Positions 1 through 8,916 are shown, counted from the stretch's first letter. The stretch: 64,000 nucleotides of DNA from Campylobacterota bacterium (GCA_040752835.1 JBFMGG010000007.1:496001-560000), one strand, 5' to 3'. Made by a program: numbers and translations. Notes: generated from the sequence alone by a model not told the origin.

Positions 1-263
1 GTGTTTGTTGAATACGGCGGTAATCTGGACCATGGCGGACCCCTTTGAAGAAAATGTTACGTCATTATATTTCGAATCGACAGCCCGATTCATCAGTCGA
101 CTGATTATTAAATAGGCAATCCTGAGGATTCGAAACACCCTAACTTTGAATCATCCTGCATACCGCGTTCCAGGCTACGGATACGACAAAAATGTCTTCT
201 AGGAGCAAGAACACCGTTTGCAATGTCTTTTGCGATACATCGCTAAAAGCAAGGAGTAACCAC
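1..263. other. Leader region upstream of nifU; possible 3' end of an upstream gene
   Basis: No confident gene lies here. A plus-strand frame is open from base 1 to a TGA at 46-48 and another from base 2 to a TAG at 110-112, so either could be the tail of a gene starting before the window. Neither tail is recognisable. Bases 206-221 end in TTGCA, as a sigma-54 -12 element does, but the -24 position reads AG instead of GG, so a NifA-dependent promoter for nifU is only a weak possibility. AAGGAG sits just before the nifU ATG. Confidence 0.3.
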
Positions 264-1241
264 ATGGCACGCGACACACTGATCGGCGGAGCGTTATGGG
301 AAGAGTATTCATCGGAAGTGCAACGGCGGATGAACGATCCGGTCAACATGGGTGAAATCACCCAGGAAGAGGCGGACAAGGCTGGAAAACAGCTCGTCAT
401 TGCCGATTTCGGTGCGGAGAGCTGCGGCGATGCGGTCCGGCTGTATTGGATGATCGATTCTTCAAACGACGTCATCGTCAAAAGCCGCTTTAAAAGTTTC
501 GGATGCGGTACGGCTATTGCCAGTTCGGATATGATGGCGGAGCTGTGCATGGAAAAAACCGTCGACGAAGCGTTGGGCATCACGAACATCGACGTCGAAA
601 AAGCGCTCCGCGACGATCCTGACATCCCTGCGGTTCCGGGGCAGAAAATGCACTGTTCGGTGATGGCGTACGACGTGATCAAAAAAGCGGCATCGATCTA
701 CAAAGGGGTCGACATGAGCGAGTTCGAAACCGAATTCATCGTCTGCGAATGCGCCCGCGTGAGCCTCGATACCCTCAAAGAGGTCATCCGTCTCAACAAA
801 CTCGACTCGATCGAACAGATCGTCGATTATACCAAAGCCGGCGGCTTCTGCAAATCGTGCGTCAAACCCGGCGGTCACGAGAAAAAGGATCTCTACCTCG
901 TCGATCTGCTCGCCGAAGTGATGGAGGAACTCGAAAAAGAGGCGATCAGCAAAAAAATCAAGGAAGCCAAAGCGGACGGCGATTTCAACGCGATGAGCCT
1001 CGTACAAAAGATCAAAACGATCGAATCGATTCTCGAAGAGTACATCCGACCGACGCTGAAAGCCGACGGAGGCGACGTTGAGCTTGTAGACCTCAAAGAG
1101 GTCGAAAACGGCTATGAACTCTACATCAAATATAAAGGGGAATGTATCAGCTGTTCGATGAACACGACCACGACCCTGGCGGGGATCGAGGATATGCTCA
1201 AATTCAAACTCAAAGCCCAACTACGAGTTTTGGTGATCTGA
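264..1241 (+). CDS. nifU: NifU, iron-sulfur cluster scaffold for nitrogenase
   Basis: NifU assembles Fe-S clusters, with sulfur from NifS, and passes them to nitrogenase proteins in the cytoplasm. All three classic domains are visible in about 325 residues: an N-terminal IscU-type domain with the cluster-binding cysteines (SFGCGTA, then MHCSVMAYD), a central BFD-type [2Fe-2S] domain (VCECARVS, then GGFCKSCVKPGG) and a C-terminal NifU domain with GGDVELVD and the CxxC in GECISCS. The start at 264 was chosen for its AAGGAG ribosome-binding site; the frame is open further upstream to 192 without one. The stop overlaps the next ATG as TGATG, so it is the first gene of a three-gene operon. Confidence 0.95.
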   Translation: MARDTLIGGALWEEYSSEVQRRMNDPVNMGEITQEEADKAGKQLVIADFGAESCGDAVRLYWMIDSSNDVIVKSRFKSFGCGTAIASSDMMAELCMEKTVDEALGITNIDVEKALRDDPDIPAVPGQKMHCSVMAYDVIKKAASIYKGVDMSEFETEFIVCECARVSLDTLKEVIRLNKLDSIEQIVDYTKAGGFCKSCVKPGGHEKKDLYLVDLLAEVMEELEKEAISKKIKEAKADGDFNAMSLVQKIKTIESILEEYIRPTLKADGGDVELVDLKEVENGYELYIKYKGECISCSMNTTTTLAGIEDMLKFKLKAQLRVLVI

Positions 1242-2362
1242 TGAACTGCGCGACCAAAGAGGGCACTTTCCGGTATATGAAGCGTTTCGGTCAATATTCG
1301 AAAGAGTTTTACCGTTTCAACGGGGAGCTCTTTTTCCCTTCGCTGGGACTGGGAACCTTCAAACCCGAGCCGTACCGGGAGGACAATTACATCATCAATT
1401 TTGCTTCGGCGATCCAGACGGCGTTGCGCAGGGGAATCAATCTGATCGATACGGCAATCAACTACCGCTATCAGATCAGCGAACGCGAAATCGCCGAAGC
1501 GCTTCATCCCATGCTCCAAACGGGTGAGATCCGTCGCGACGAGATCATCATCGCTTCCAAAGCCGGGTTTATACCGCTCGATTTCCCGTTTCCCGACAAC
1601 CCCTACGGATGGATACAAGAAAAGATCGTCGACACGGGATTGGCCGGGCGCGACGAGATCATCATCGACCAGCACTGTATGAGCCCGGCCTACTTGCGCT
1701 GGAGCTGCGAGCAGTCTCTGAAGAATCTTGAAATCCCCACCATCGACATCTTTTATCTTCACAATCCCGAAACCCAGCTCGGATACGTCGACAAAGAGAC
1801 GTTTTACGAGCGGATCGAGGGGGCATTCAGGGAATTCGAAGCATTGCGGTCGGAGGGGAAAATCGTCGCGTACGGCGTCGCGTCGTGGAACGGCTTTTTG
1901 TACGAGGAAGAGCATACCGAATACGTGTCGCTGGGTGCCATTGTCAACATTGCCCGCCGCGTCGGCGGGGCGGAACACGGCTTTAAATACCTCCAGGCAC
2001 CTTTCAACCTCGCCAAACCCCACGCAATGGCCTACGCGAATCAGCAATGCGAAAACGGGTTCTATTATCCCCTGATGCATGCCTGCGCACACTACGGCGT
2101 CACCATGATCGCATCGTCGCCGCTGCTACAAAAAAACCTGTTCAAACGCCCTTTTGCTGCGAAAATCGGGGAACTGCTGAACACGACTCCGCTAACGGAC
2201 GTTGCCGGCGCATTGCAGTTCGCCCGCAGCGCCGGAGCGATCAGTGCGGTATTCGGCGCGGTCGATCCCGCACACGTCAGCGACAATGCGATGCTTGCAT
2301 ATCTGGGGGCCGCATCGCCCGATGCGATGCGGAGTCTGATAAAGGATTCGTATGCTCTATGA
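1241..2362 (+). CDS. Aldo/keto reductase family protein
   Basis: NAD(P)H-dependent aldo/keto reductases reduce carbonyls in the cytoplasm; the substrate here is unknown. The roughly 373-residue protein has the (beta/alpha)8 family marks and a readable catalytic tetrad: Asp and Tyr in LIDTAINYRY, Lys in IIASKAG and His in FYLHNPE. The insertion after the catalytic lysine is long, so it is not a minimal family member. The start at 1241 overlaps the nifU stop (TGATG), which implies translational coupling; the frame runs further upstream inside nifU but that part is shadow. It overlaps the flavoprotein gene by 11 bases. The link to nifU suggests a redox role in nitrogen fixation, but this is inference. 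Confidence 0.85.
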   Translation: MNCATKEGTFRYMKRFGQYSKEFYRFNGELFFPSLGLGTFKPEPYREDNYIINFASAIQTALRRGINLIDTAINYRYQISEREIAEALHPMLQTGEIRRDEIIIASKAGFIPLDFPFPDNPYGWIQEKIVDTGLAGRDEIIIDQHCMSPAYLRWSCEQSLKNLEIPTIDIFYLHNPETQLGYVDKETFYERIEGAFREFEALRSEGKIVAYGVASWNGFLYEEEHTEYVSLGAIVNIARRVGGAEHGFKYLQAPFNLAKPHAMAYANQQCENGFYYPLMHACAHYGVTMIASSPLLQKNLFKRPFAAKIGELLNTTPLTDVAGALQFARSAGAISAVFGAVDPAHVSDNAMLAYLGAASPDAMRSLIKDSYAL

Positions 2363-4004
2363 CGTCGTCGTTGTCGGAAGCGGCATTTCCGGGCTTTACG
2401 CCGCCCTTTACGCCCGACGCTCCGGACTTTCCGTAGCATTGGTCTGCAAAAGCAACCCCCTGCGCTCAAATTCGGCCGTAGCTTCCGGAGGGATCAACGC
2501 CGTTCTCCGATCGACCCGCCGCGATTCGCACCGCGAACACATCGCCGACACGCTCAGAGGGTCGGATGAACTGGGGCGGTTTTCGGTCGTCAGCTCGATG
2601 GTCCGAGGGGCGGAAGAGGTGATACGCGAACTCTCGGAGATGGGGGTGAATTTCGATCGGAACGAAGAGGGCGATATCGCGCAAAGACCGTTTGGCGGAA
2701 CCAACGCATCGCGCACCTGCTACATCGCCGATAAGACGGGTGCGGCGATCACCCAGACACTGCTCGTGCAATGCCGGAAGGAAGGAGTCAGCATATTCCC
2801 CGGGCACGTCATGCTCTCGATCGCGACGTTCAAGGAAAAACTCTCCGGCGTGATCCTCCTGCGGCGGCGCGATTCCCAGGTGATCGCATTTGCCTGCAAA
2901 TCGCTGGTACTTGCCGGCGGCGGATATGCCGGCATCTACCGAGGCCATTCGACCAATTCGCAAGAAGCGAGCGGGGACGCACTTGCCGTCGCGCTGCGGA
3001 CCAAAATGAGGCTTGCCAACATGGAATTCGTACAGTTCCATCCAACGACACTGAACGGCACGCTCATCAGCGAAGCGGCCAGAGGGGAAGGGGCGTACAT
3101 CGTCGATGAAACGGGTACACGCTTCACCGACGAACTCGCAACGCGCGACCGCCTCTCACGCGCGATTGCGGAACACCAGCGTGCCGGGCACAGCGTTTAT
3201 CTCGATTTCCGCCATCTGGGCGAAGAACTGATCGACCAAAAGCTCCCCTCCGCCCGCAAACACGCCCTCAACGGCGCGGGAATCGACATCACGACCGAAC
3301 TCCTTCCGATTACCCCCTCGGCGCACTACACGATGGGGGGAATCTGGAGCCGTGCCGATACATCGACCGATCTACCGGGGGTTTTTGCCTGTGGAGAGTG
3401 TGCTTACAACGGGGTCCACGGAGCCAACCGTCTCGGAGGGAACAGCCTGCTTGAAGCGGCCTATTTTGGAAGGGTGGCGGGGATAGAAGCGTCCAGGGCC
3501 GCCCGCAGAAACGAATTTCAGCCCATCGACTACGCACAGGTGGAGCGGGAATCGCGCTACATCGGAATGATACTCGAAGGGGAGAACCGTTTCAACATCA
3601 ATACGATGCGGCGCAATCTTGGCAACAATCTGTACGTTAATGCGGGAATATTCCGGACGCACGACTCGTTGGCCGCCGCGCTCGAATATGTTCACTACCT
3701 GATGAAAATGTCATCAGGACTGTGTTGCGTCAATAAAGAGCGATCCGACAACGTCGAACTCCTCTCGATCCTCGAATTTCGTAACTCGCTGAGCGTCGCC
3801 GAAGCGATGGTGATGGCGGCGCTGGCGCGCGAAGAGAGCAGGGGAGCCCATTACCGCAGCGATTATCCGATCCGCGACGACAAACACTACAAAGTCGATA
3901 CGATCCTGCGTCGTCTTGCGGGAACATTTCTGCGAATTACGTTCGAGGGGGCCGTATCGGCCGACTGGTGGCATCGGATACGCCGTTTTTTCCACGCACA
4001 ATAA
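2352..4004 (+). CDS. FAD-dependent succinate dehydrogenase/fumarate reductase/L-aspartate oxidase family flavoprotein
   Basis: A 550-residue flavoprotein. The N-terminal dinucleotide-binding motif VVGSGISGLYAALYA is followed by SNSAVASGGINAV and, in the substrate domain, QFHPTTL, LISEAARGEGA, HYTMGGI and GVHGANRLGGNSLLEA, all shared by fumarate reductase A, succinate dehydrogenase A and NadB. Length fits NadB, but HYTMGGI is closer to SdhA/FrdA. No iron-sulfur or membrane-anchor subunit lies next to it, so it probably works as a soluble oxidase or reductase. It overlaps the aldo/keto reductase gene by 11 bases and closes the nifU operon. An extra NadB copy is one option; the exact substrate cannot be read from sequence. 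Confidence 0.8.
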   Translation: MLYDVVVVGSGISGLYAALYARRSGLSVALVCKSNPLRSNSAVASGGINAVLRSTRRDSHREHIADTLRGSDELGRFSVVSSMVRGAEEVIRELSEMGVNFDRNEEGDIAQRPFGGTNASRTCYIADKTGAAITQTLLVQCRKEGVSIFPGHVMLSIATFKEKLSGVILLRRRDSQVIAFACKSLVLAGGGYAGIYRGHSTNSQEASGDALAVALRTKMRLANMEFVQFHPTTLNGTLISEAARGEGAYIVDETGTRFTDELATRDRLSRAIAEHQRAGHSVYLDFRHLGEELIDQKLPSARKHALNGAGIDITTELLPITPSAHYTMGGIWSRADTSTDLPGVFACGECAYNGVHGANRLGGNSLLEAAYFGRVAGIEASRAARRNEFQPIDYAQVERESRYIGMILEGENRFNINTMRRNLGNNLYVNAGIFRTHDSLAAALEYVHYLMKMSSGLCCVNKERSDNVELLSILEFRNSLSVAEAMVMAALAREESRGAHYRSDYPIRDDKHYKVDTILRRLAGTFLRITFEGAVSADWWHRIRRFFHAQ

Positions 4005-4068
4005 ATGCATTCGAACGTTCGGTTTGCGTCCGACGCAGATTGATATTATCAAATATAAAGGAGCTGAA

Positions 4069-4281
4069 ATGGCTAAGGTAATGCTGCGTTACGATTCAAC
4101 GGGGGCGATATCGTTTTACGTCGCCAAAAAAGACATGGAAGAGACGATCGTCAAATCCGAATTCGACACGCTAGAGCGCTGGGGTGGGGAAGTTAAGCTC
4201 AGTAACGGCGAAACCTGGTACATCGAGCCCTGCGCCAAAAAATTCCCCTCCGAAGTCGTTGCCAAGCGGCTCGGGGAGTGA
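4069..4281 (+). CDS. nifT: NifT/FixU family protein
   Basis: A 70-residue protein with the NifT/FixU pattern: a VMLRYDSTG opening, then FYVAKKDMEETIV, then GGEVKLSNGETWYIE. NifT is a small protein of unclear function that usually sits near nifH or nifU and is not strictly needed for nitrogenase activity in organisms tested. The start has AAAGGAG six bases upstream. It lies 64 bases downstream of the flavoprotein gene on the same strand, so may be part of the same transcript. The identification rests on motif resemblance over a short protein. Confidence 0.75.
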   Translation: MAKVMLRYDSTGAISFYVAKKDMEETIVKSEFDTLERWGGEVKLSNGETWYIEPCAKKFPSEVVAKRLGE

Positions 4282-4362
4282 TTTGGCGCTTCGGCCGACC
4301 CCGTTCTCATCCCCGCATCCGACAATTCCGACCGATTTCAACGTATGTTGCCAAATCTCTGA

Positions 4363-4368
4363 TATAAT
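4363..4368 (+). promoter_or_regulatory. Possible -10 element (TATAAT) of the CBS-GGDEF gene
   Basis: A perfect TATAAT lies about 60 bases before the ATG at 4428 in the intergenic region after nifT. No good -35 hexamer is seen 17 bases upstream, which is usual for Campylobacterota vegetative promoters. Confidence 0.35.
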
Positions 4369-4427
4369 GACAGCAATTCACCGATATTAACCTAATGTAT
4401 TACGAAAAGAGCGTCGAAAGAGATTGT

Positions 4428-5402
4428 ATGAACCCTGAATTCTCGGCCATTACCCCATCTACGCGAATCGGAGATCTTTTTGCCTCTTCGGCCGGTTGCC
4501 CGAGGTTCGAAGGGGATACGATCGTCCAGAATCTGCTGGAGTTTTTCGCCCGCCACGACGACGACGCGGTTATCGTCACCCGCCGCTCGGCCCATGTGGG
4601 GATCGTGACCCTCAGAGACATCGTCCGCGTTATACACGACAGCGACAATCTGGGGCTGCCGATCCGCGATTTCATGACCTCTCCCGTCGAAACTTTCGAT
4701 GCCGACACCCAGATATCCGATGTCATAGAAGCGATCGAAGAGCTGCCTTACGACAAAATTGTCGCGGCCAAGGGCAAAAACGTTCTGGGGATTATCGACA
4801 AACACCGACTGATGTCGCTGTGTTACCGGCAAATCACCCCTATGGTCAAACACGACTATACAATGATCCATTCGCTGATGGGGCTTGTCGGCGAGGGCGA
4901 AAAAGGGCTGCTGAAAATGGCGACGACCGATACGCTGACCGGTATCGGCAACCGGAGGCTCTTTGAAGAGGTGTTCCAATCGCACCAAAAGCATCCTCAG
5001 TCCCAGGATTATTCCCTCTATCTGCTGTTGCTCGACGTCGACAATTTCAAAAGCATCAACGACACCTTCGGACACAATGTCGGCGATTCGGTGCTTAAGC
5101 AGCTGGCCGCTTTGATCGGCTCTTCGATCCGGAAAAGCGACACGTTCGTACGATGGGGAGGGGAAGAGTTTGCCATCTTGCAGCGTTATACCGATCCGAT
5201 GGCCGTAATGAAAGTGGCCGAACAGATACGCAAAAAAATCGACGAACACAGTTTTGAGACGATCGTCCACGTGACGTGCAGTTTCGGTCTCGCATCGGTT
5301 CGCCCGCACGAAGAGCTTGAAAGCGTTTTCGAACGTGCCGATAAAGCCCTCTACCGCGCAAAATCAGACGGGAAAAACTGCGTCCGCATCGATATGGGAT
5401 AA
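4428..5402 (+). CDS. Diguanylate cyclase with paired CBS domains
   Basis: Makes cyclic di-GMP from GTP, probably in response to a nucleotide bound by the CBS pair. Residues about 10-125 form two CBS motifs (TRIGDLFAS; RDFMTSPVETFDAD ending GIIDKHR). The GGDEF domain follows at about 165-320 with an intact RWGGEEF active site and an RxxD inhibitory site five residues upstream (RKSD), so the enzyme should be active and feedback-inhibited. There are no membrane segments. The start at 4428 has AAAGAGA upstream; an in-frame ATG at 4395 has no ribosome-binding site. It converges on nifA with a 3-base gap. Confidence 0.9.
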   Translation: MNPEFSAITPSTRIGDLFASSAGCPRFEGDTIVQNLLEFFARHDDDAVIVTRRSAHVGIVTLRDIVRVIHDSDNLGLPIRDFMTSPVETFDADTQISDVIEAIEELPYDKIVAAKGKNVLGIIDKHRLMSLCYRQITPMVKHDYTMIHSLMGLVGEGEKGLLKMATTDTLTGIGNRRLFEEVFQSHQKHPQSQDYSLYLLLLDVDNFKSINDTFGHNVGDSVLKQLAALIGSSIRKSDTFVRWGGEEFAILQRYTDPMAVMKVAEQIRKKIDEHSFETIVHVTCSFGLASVRPHEELESVFERADKALYRAKSDGKNCVRIDMG

Positions 5403-5405
5403 AGC

Positions 5406-7019
5406 TTATACCTCGATTCCGTATTGCTTGATTTTATAACCGATCTGCCGGGCGGTCATCCCCAATGAACGGGCCGCTTTGGTCTGAATTCCGTGCGAAT
5501 CAATGAGGGCCTGGATGATCGATTCTTTTTCGAGTTCCTGAAGCGTCTTTTTCGTTATCGGTCCGCTGGGAAACTCTTTTGCCGGTGTCGGCGCGGCAGC
5601 AGCGGAGACCGCCGGATCGTTGTGCATGTAGAGTTTCTGATAATTGAACGGCAAAACATGGCTGAGCATTTCAGGCTGGATCTCCCCGTCCGGACAAATC
5701 AGAACGATTCTCTCCATCGTATTCTGGAGTTCGCGGATGTTTCCCGGCCAGGGATAGTCGAGCAACAGTTCCATCGCCCCTTTGCTGAAGTGCATCGTCT
5801 TGCGGTGCTCTTTCATAAATTTCTGCAGATAGTGCTCGATCAGTAGTTTGACGTCTTCGTAACGTTCCCGCAACGGGGGGAGGTTGATCGGAATGACATT
5901 CAAACGGTAAAACAGGTCTTCGCGAAATTCCCCTTTGCGTACCATCTCTTCGAGATTCCGGTTTGTCGCGGCGACGAGCCGGACGTTTGTGCGGATCGTT
6001 TTGGTGCCGCCGACCCGTTCGAACTCCTGTTCTTGCAATATACGCAGCAGTTTGACCTGGAGCGCAGGGGTAATGTCGCCGATTTCATCGAGGAACAGGG
6101 TTCCGCCGTCTGCGAGTTCGAAACGCCCCTTGCGCATCTCCCGCGCGTCGGTAAACGCCCCTTTTTCATGCCCGAAAAGCTCGCTCTCCAACAGCGTTTC
6201 GCTGATGGCGGCGCAGTTGAGCTTGATAAAGGGGCCGTTCTGGCGTCGACTGAGGTTGTGAACCGCGGTGGCGATGAGCTCTTTTCCCGTTCCCGTTTCG
6301 CCCCGGATGAGAATCGTCGCGTCGGTGGGAGCAACGGTGTTGATCATCGAAAATACCTGCTGCATCCGCGTCGAACGTCCGACAATGTTTTCGAATTTGT
6401 AATCTTTTTGCATCTCTTCTTTGTAATACGTTTTGAGTTCGCTCAGCGACTCTTTTTCTTTGGTGATGGTCTGTTGTACCTTCAGAGCACCGACAAAAAG
6501 CGACCCTACGATGGTGAGCATCCGGACGATTTCGTCGAAATTGAGGGGACTGCTTTTGCCGATGTTGGCCGAAATGACGCCGATGACCTCGTCGTCTTGC
6601 ATCAGCGGTACCGCCACGTAAGAGACCATTTGGGTCGAAATATTGCCCATTTTGTTGAGATAATTGATGTTGTTGTGGATGTTTTCGATGACGATCGGTT
6701 CACGGCTTTGGGCGGCAAGCCCAGTCGCCCCTTCGCCGAACCGGTACGTTGCCATTTTTTTCTGATACGGCTCGAGGTCGATCGAAATCAGCAGTTCAAG
6801 TTCGTCGGCATCCTCTTTTTTGCGAAACAGGGCACACCGCTCGAGATAGCCATGCTGTTTGAGCCGACGCATCGCTTTTTCGACGCTTTCATGAATATCG
6901 GTCGTACTGGTCAGCATCACCGCCACTTCGTAGAGGAGATTGATCTCTTTGTATGCGAACGTGAGCGAACAGGTGTGGCACTCTTCTCGATTCGGAATAT
7001 TGGCATCAAAAGTCATCAT
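5406..7019 (-). CDS. nifA: NifA-type sigma-54-dependent activator (GAF, AAA+, Fis HTH)
   Basis: An enhancer-binding activator of about 537 residues that opens sigma-54 promoters. An N-terminal GAF domain (about 25-185) precedes the AAA+ domain (about 215-440), with Walker A GETGTGKE, Walker B GGTLFLDEIGD and arginine-finger region FREDLFYRLNVIPI. A Fis-type HTH (QTKAARSLGMTARQIGYKIK) ends the protein. The sigma-54 contact loop reads GAFTDA instead of GAFTGA. The four-cysteine linker of oxygen-sensitive alpha-proteobacterial NifA is absent; only an N-terminal CxxC (EECHTCS) is present. The start at 7019 (MMTF) was preferred over an upstream ATG without a ribosome-binding site. The nif neighbours support NifA over other activators of this class. 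Confidence 0.85.
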   Translation of the reverse strand: MMTFDANIPNREECHTCSLTFAYKEINLLYEVAVMLTSTTDIHESVEKAMRRLKQHGYLERCALFRKKEDADELELLISIDLEPYQKKMATYRFGEGATGLAAQSREPIVIENIHNNINYLNKMGNISTQMVSYVAVPLMQDDEVIGVISANIGKSSPLNFDEIVRMLTIVGSLFVGALKVQQTITKEKESLSELKTYYKEEMQKDYKFENIVGRSTRMQQVFSMINTVAPTDATILIRGETGTGKELIATAVHNLSRRQNGPFIKLNCAAISETLLESELFGHEKGAFTDAREMRKGRFELADGGTLFLDEIGDITPALQVKLLRILQEQEFERVGGTKTIRTNVRLVAATNRNLEEMVRKGEFREDLFYRLNVIPINLPPLRERYEDVKLLIEHYLQKFMKEHRKTMHFSKGAMELLLDYPWPGNIRELQNTMERIVLICPDGEIQPEMLSHVLPFNYQKLYMHNDPAVSAAAAPTPAKEFPSGPITKKTLQELEKESIIQALIDSHGIQTKAARSLGMTARQIGYKIKQYGIEV

Positions 7020-7106
7020 GGCGCATTCTTTTTTAGGATATGGGAAATTGTAGTACAAAAAGAAGCAACGAATCATCGTTCAAATGGATAAAAAATAGGC
7101 AGTATT

Positions 7107-7122
7107 TGGAATCTCTTTTGCA
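7107..7122 (+). promoter_or_regulatory. Sigma-54 (-24/-12) promoter candidate upstream of tpx
   Basis: The sequence reads TGGAATCTCTTTTGCA, with GG and GC separated by exactly ten bases and a consensus TTGCA -12 box. It lies 30 bases before the tpx ATG, between divergent nifA and tpx. The inner part of the -24 box departs from consensus (GGAAT against GGCAC). Confidence 0.55.
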
Positions 7123-7151
7123 CTCTCTTTCCAATACGATAAGGAGTACAC

Positions 7152-7700
7152 ATGCAAATCACCGTACACGGCACCCCGACGCCGCTTGAAGGAAAAGAGA
7201 TGAGCCTATGGCGGGAGGCTCCTGCGGCACGCGTAACGCTTCTCGACGGGACACCGAACGTCATCGGGATGATCGCGCCGACGGCACAGCTGTTGATCGC
7301 GATTCCTTCGCTCAAAACCGAGGTATGTTCCCTTGGGGCAAAAACGTTTAACGCTCTGGTCCAACGGTTCGGCAAACTCAAAACCGTCATGGTCACCACC
7401 GACGATATCGATTTCGTCCGCGACTATGCCATGCGCGAGGGGATCGACCACGCAGAAATCGTGATCGACACGTCACGCGAGTTTGCGAAAAAGTACGGCA
7501 TACTGATATCGGAGGGCAAACTCAAGGATCGGCTCGCGCGGGCCGTATTCGTCATCGACCGCGAAGGGCTCATCAGCTATATCGAAATCGTTCCCGAAAT
7601 CACCGACGAAGTCGATTACGACCGCTGCATCGAAGCGGTCGAGAAAGCGGCAAACACGAAGCAAAAAGGGCATGAACACGAGAACTGGATGGGAGCCTGA
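7152..7700 (+). CDS. tpx: Thiol peroxidase (Tpx-type peroxiredoxin)
   Basis: Reduces hydrogen peroxide and organic peroxides using an active-site cysteine. The 182-residue protein carries the Tpx-type motif IPSLKTEVCSLGAKTFN, where the peroxidatic Cys follows a conserved Thr, in a thioredoxin fold. The resolving Cys found in E. coli Tpx about 35 residues later is not visible at that position, so it may be a 1-Cys or atypical form. AAGGAG precedes the ATG. With a -24/-12 type promoter upstream and nifA divergent, it may protect nitrogenase from peroxide under nitrogen-fixing conditions; that role is inference. Confidence 0.8.
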   Translation: MQITVHGTPTPLEGKEMSLWREAPAARVTLLDGTPNVIGMIAPTAQLLIAIPSLKTEVCSLGAKTFNALVQRFGKLKTVMVTTDDIDFVRDYAMREGIDHAEIVIDTSREFAKKYGILISEGKLKDRLARAVFVIDREGLISYIEIVPEITDEVDYDRCIEAVEKAANTKQKGHEHENWMGA

Positions 7701-7806
7701 TCCCCGTGGCGTTTCGCTTTTGTTCCAAATGTGGTATCATTAACCAAAGCTGATTCTTTCCGTTCGTACAAACCGCCTGCGCAACTGCGGCTAGAGGGAG
7801 AAAACG

Positions 7807-8904
7807 ATGATCATTGGGCTTCCCAAAGAGATAAAAACCGACGAATTCCGAGTTGCTCTGACCCCTTCGGGGGTGGAAGAGCTGGTCCGCAGCGGGCACA
7901 GCGTGTACGTTCAGTCCAAAGCAGGCGAGGGGAGCGGGTTCAATGACGCATCCTACGCCTCGGCGGGAGCGGTACTCCTGGACGATCCCGACCAGATATG
8001 GCGTGCCAGCGATATGATCGTCAAGGTCAAAGAACCGATCGAAGCCGAATATCCCAGGCTTCGTGAAGGGCTTATCCTCTTTACCTACCTTCACCTCGCG
8101 GCGGATCGGGTGCTGACCGAATTGCTCTGTGAGAAAAAAGTGACCGCCTACGCGTACGAGACACTTCGCAGCGGTCGGCGTCTTCCCCTCCTTGAACCGA
8201 TGAGCGAAATCGCCGGTCGTATGGCGACGCTTTTTGGCAGCGTTCACCTCGGGCGTTATTACGGAGGAAAAGGGCAGCTTGTGGGCGGAGCCGTCGGAAC
8301 AGCACCGGGGCGCGTCGTCGTATTCGGGGCGGGAGTAGCGGGCAAAGCGGCGGCCGATGCCGCTGCCGGTCTGGGCGCCGAAGTCGTGCTGTTTGACATC
8401 AATACCGAACGGCTGGCTTACCTGCGCGACGTCATGAGCCCCCGGGTGACGATGCATTATTCCTCCCACGACGCAATCACAAGCAGCATCAAAGAAGCCG
8501 ATCTGATTATCGGCACCGTGCTGATTCCCGGAGCCAAAGCCCCGAAACTGATCACGCGCGAGATGCTGGGGCTAATCCCCAGGGGCTCCGTCCTCGTGGA
8601 TGTTTCAATCGATCAGGGGGGATGTTTCGAAACCTCCCGTCCGACGACTCACTCCGATCCTACGTTTGAAGTGGAGGGGATCATCCACTACTGCGTCGCC
8701 AACATGCCGGGGATGTACCCGCATACCTCCACAAGCGCACTGACGCACGCCACGCTTCCCTACATCAAACAAATCGCCGCGACCCCGATCACCCATGTCG
8801 TCGGCAATGATGTCCTAAGCTCGGCACTCAACACTTACGACGGCTATCTGATGAACGAAGCGGTCGCACATGCCCACGGTATGAAGTACAAAGGGCACCA
8901 TTAG
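7807..8904 (+). CDS. ald: Alanine dehydrogenase
   Basis: Catalyses NAD-linked reductive amination of pyruvate to L-alanine, or the reverse. The 365-residue length and the opening MIIGLPKEIKTDEFRVALTP are typical of the family; the substrate-site segment AYETL, the Rossmann glycine motif VVFGAGVAGKAAADAAAGLGA and VSIDQGGCFETSRPTTHSDP are all present. GAGGGAGAAAACG precedes the ATG. Placed among nif-associated genes, it could assimilate the ammonium made by nitrogenase, which is an inference. Confidence 0.92.
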   Translation: MIIGLPKEIKTDEFRVALTPSGVEELVRSGHSVYVQSKAGEGSGFNDASYASAGAVLLDDPDQIWRASDMIVKVKEPIEAEYPRLREGLILFTYLHLAADRVLTELLCEKKVTAYAYETLRSGRRLPLLEPMSEIAGRMATLFGSVHLGRYYGGKGQLVGGAVGTAPGRVVVFGAGVAGKAAADAAAGLGAEVVLFDINTERLAYLRDVMSPRVTMHYSSHDAITSSIKEADLIIGTVLIPGAKAPKLITREMLGLIPRGSVLVDVSIDQGGCFETSRPTTHSDPTFEVEGIIHYCVANMPGMYPHTSTSALTHATLPYIKQIAATPITHVVGNDVLSSALNTYDGYLMNEAVAHAHGMKYKGHH

Positions 8905-8916
8905 CAGCCCCGGAGC

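Noticed and set aside
1-112. Open frames at the window start called as an upstream gene
   Set aside because: Only 15 to 36 residues are visible, neither is recognisable and two frames compete, so no gene name can be given.
5493-5846. Long open frames opposite nifA and opposite many other genes
   Set aside because: They are shadows of high-GC coding sequence on the other strand, with no ribosome-binding sites and no family motifs.
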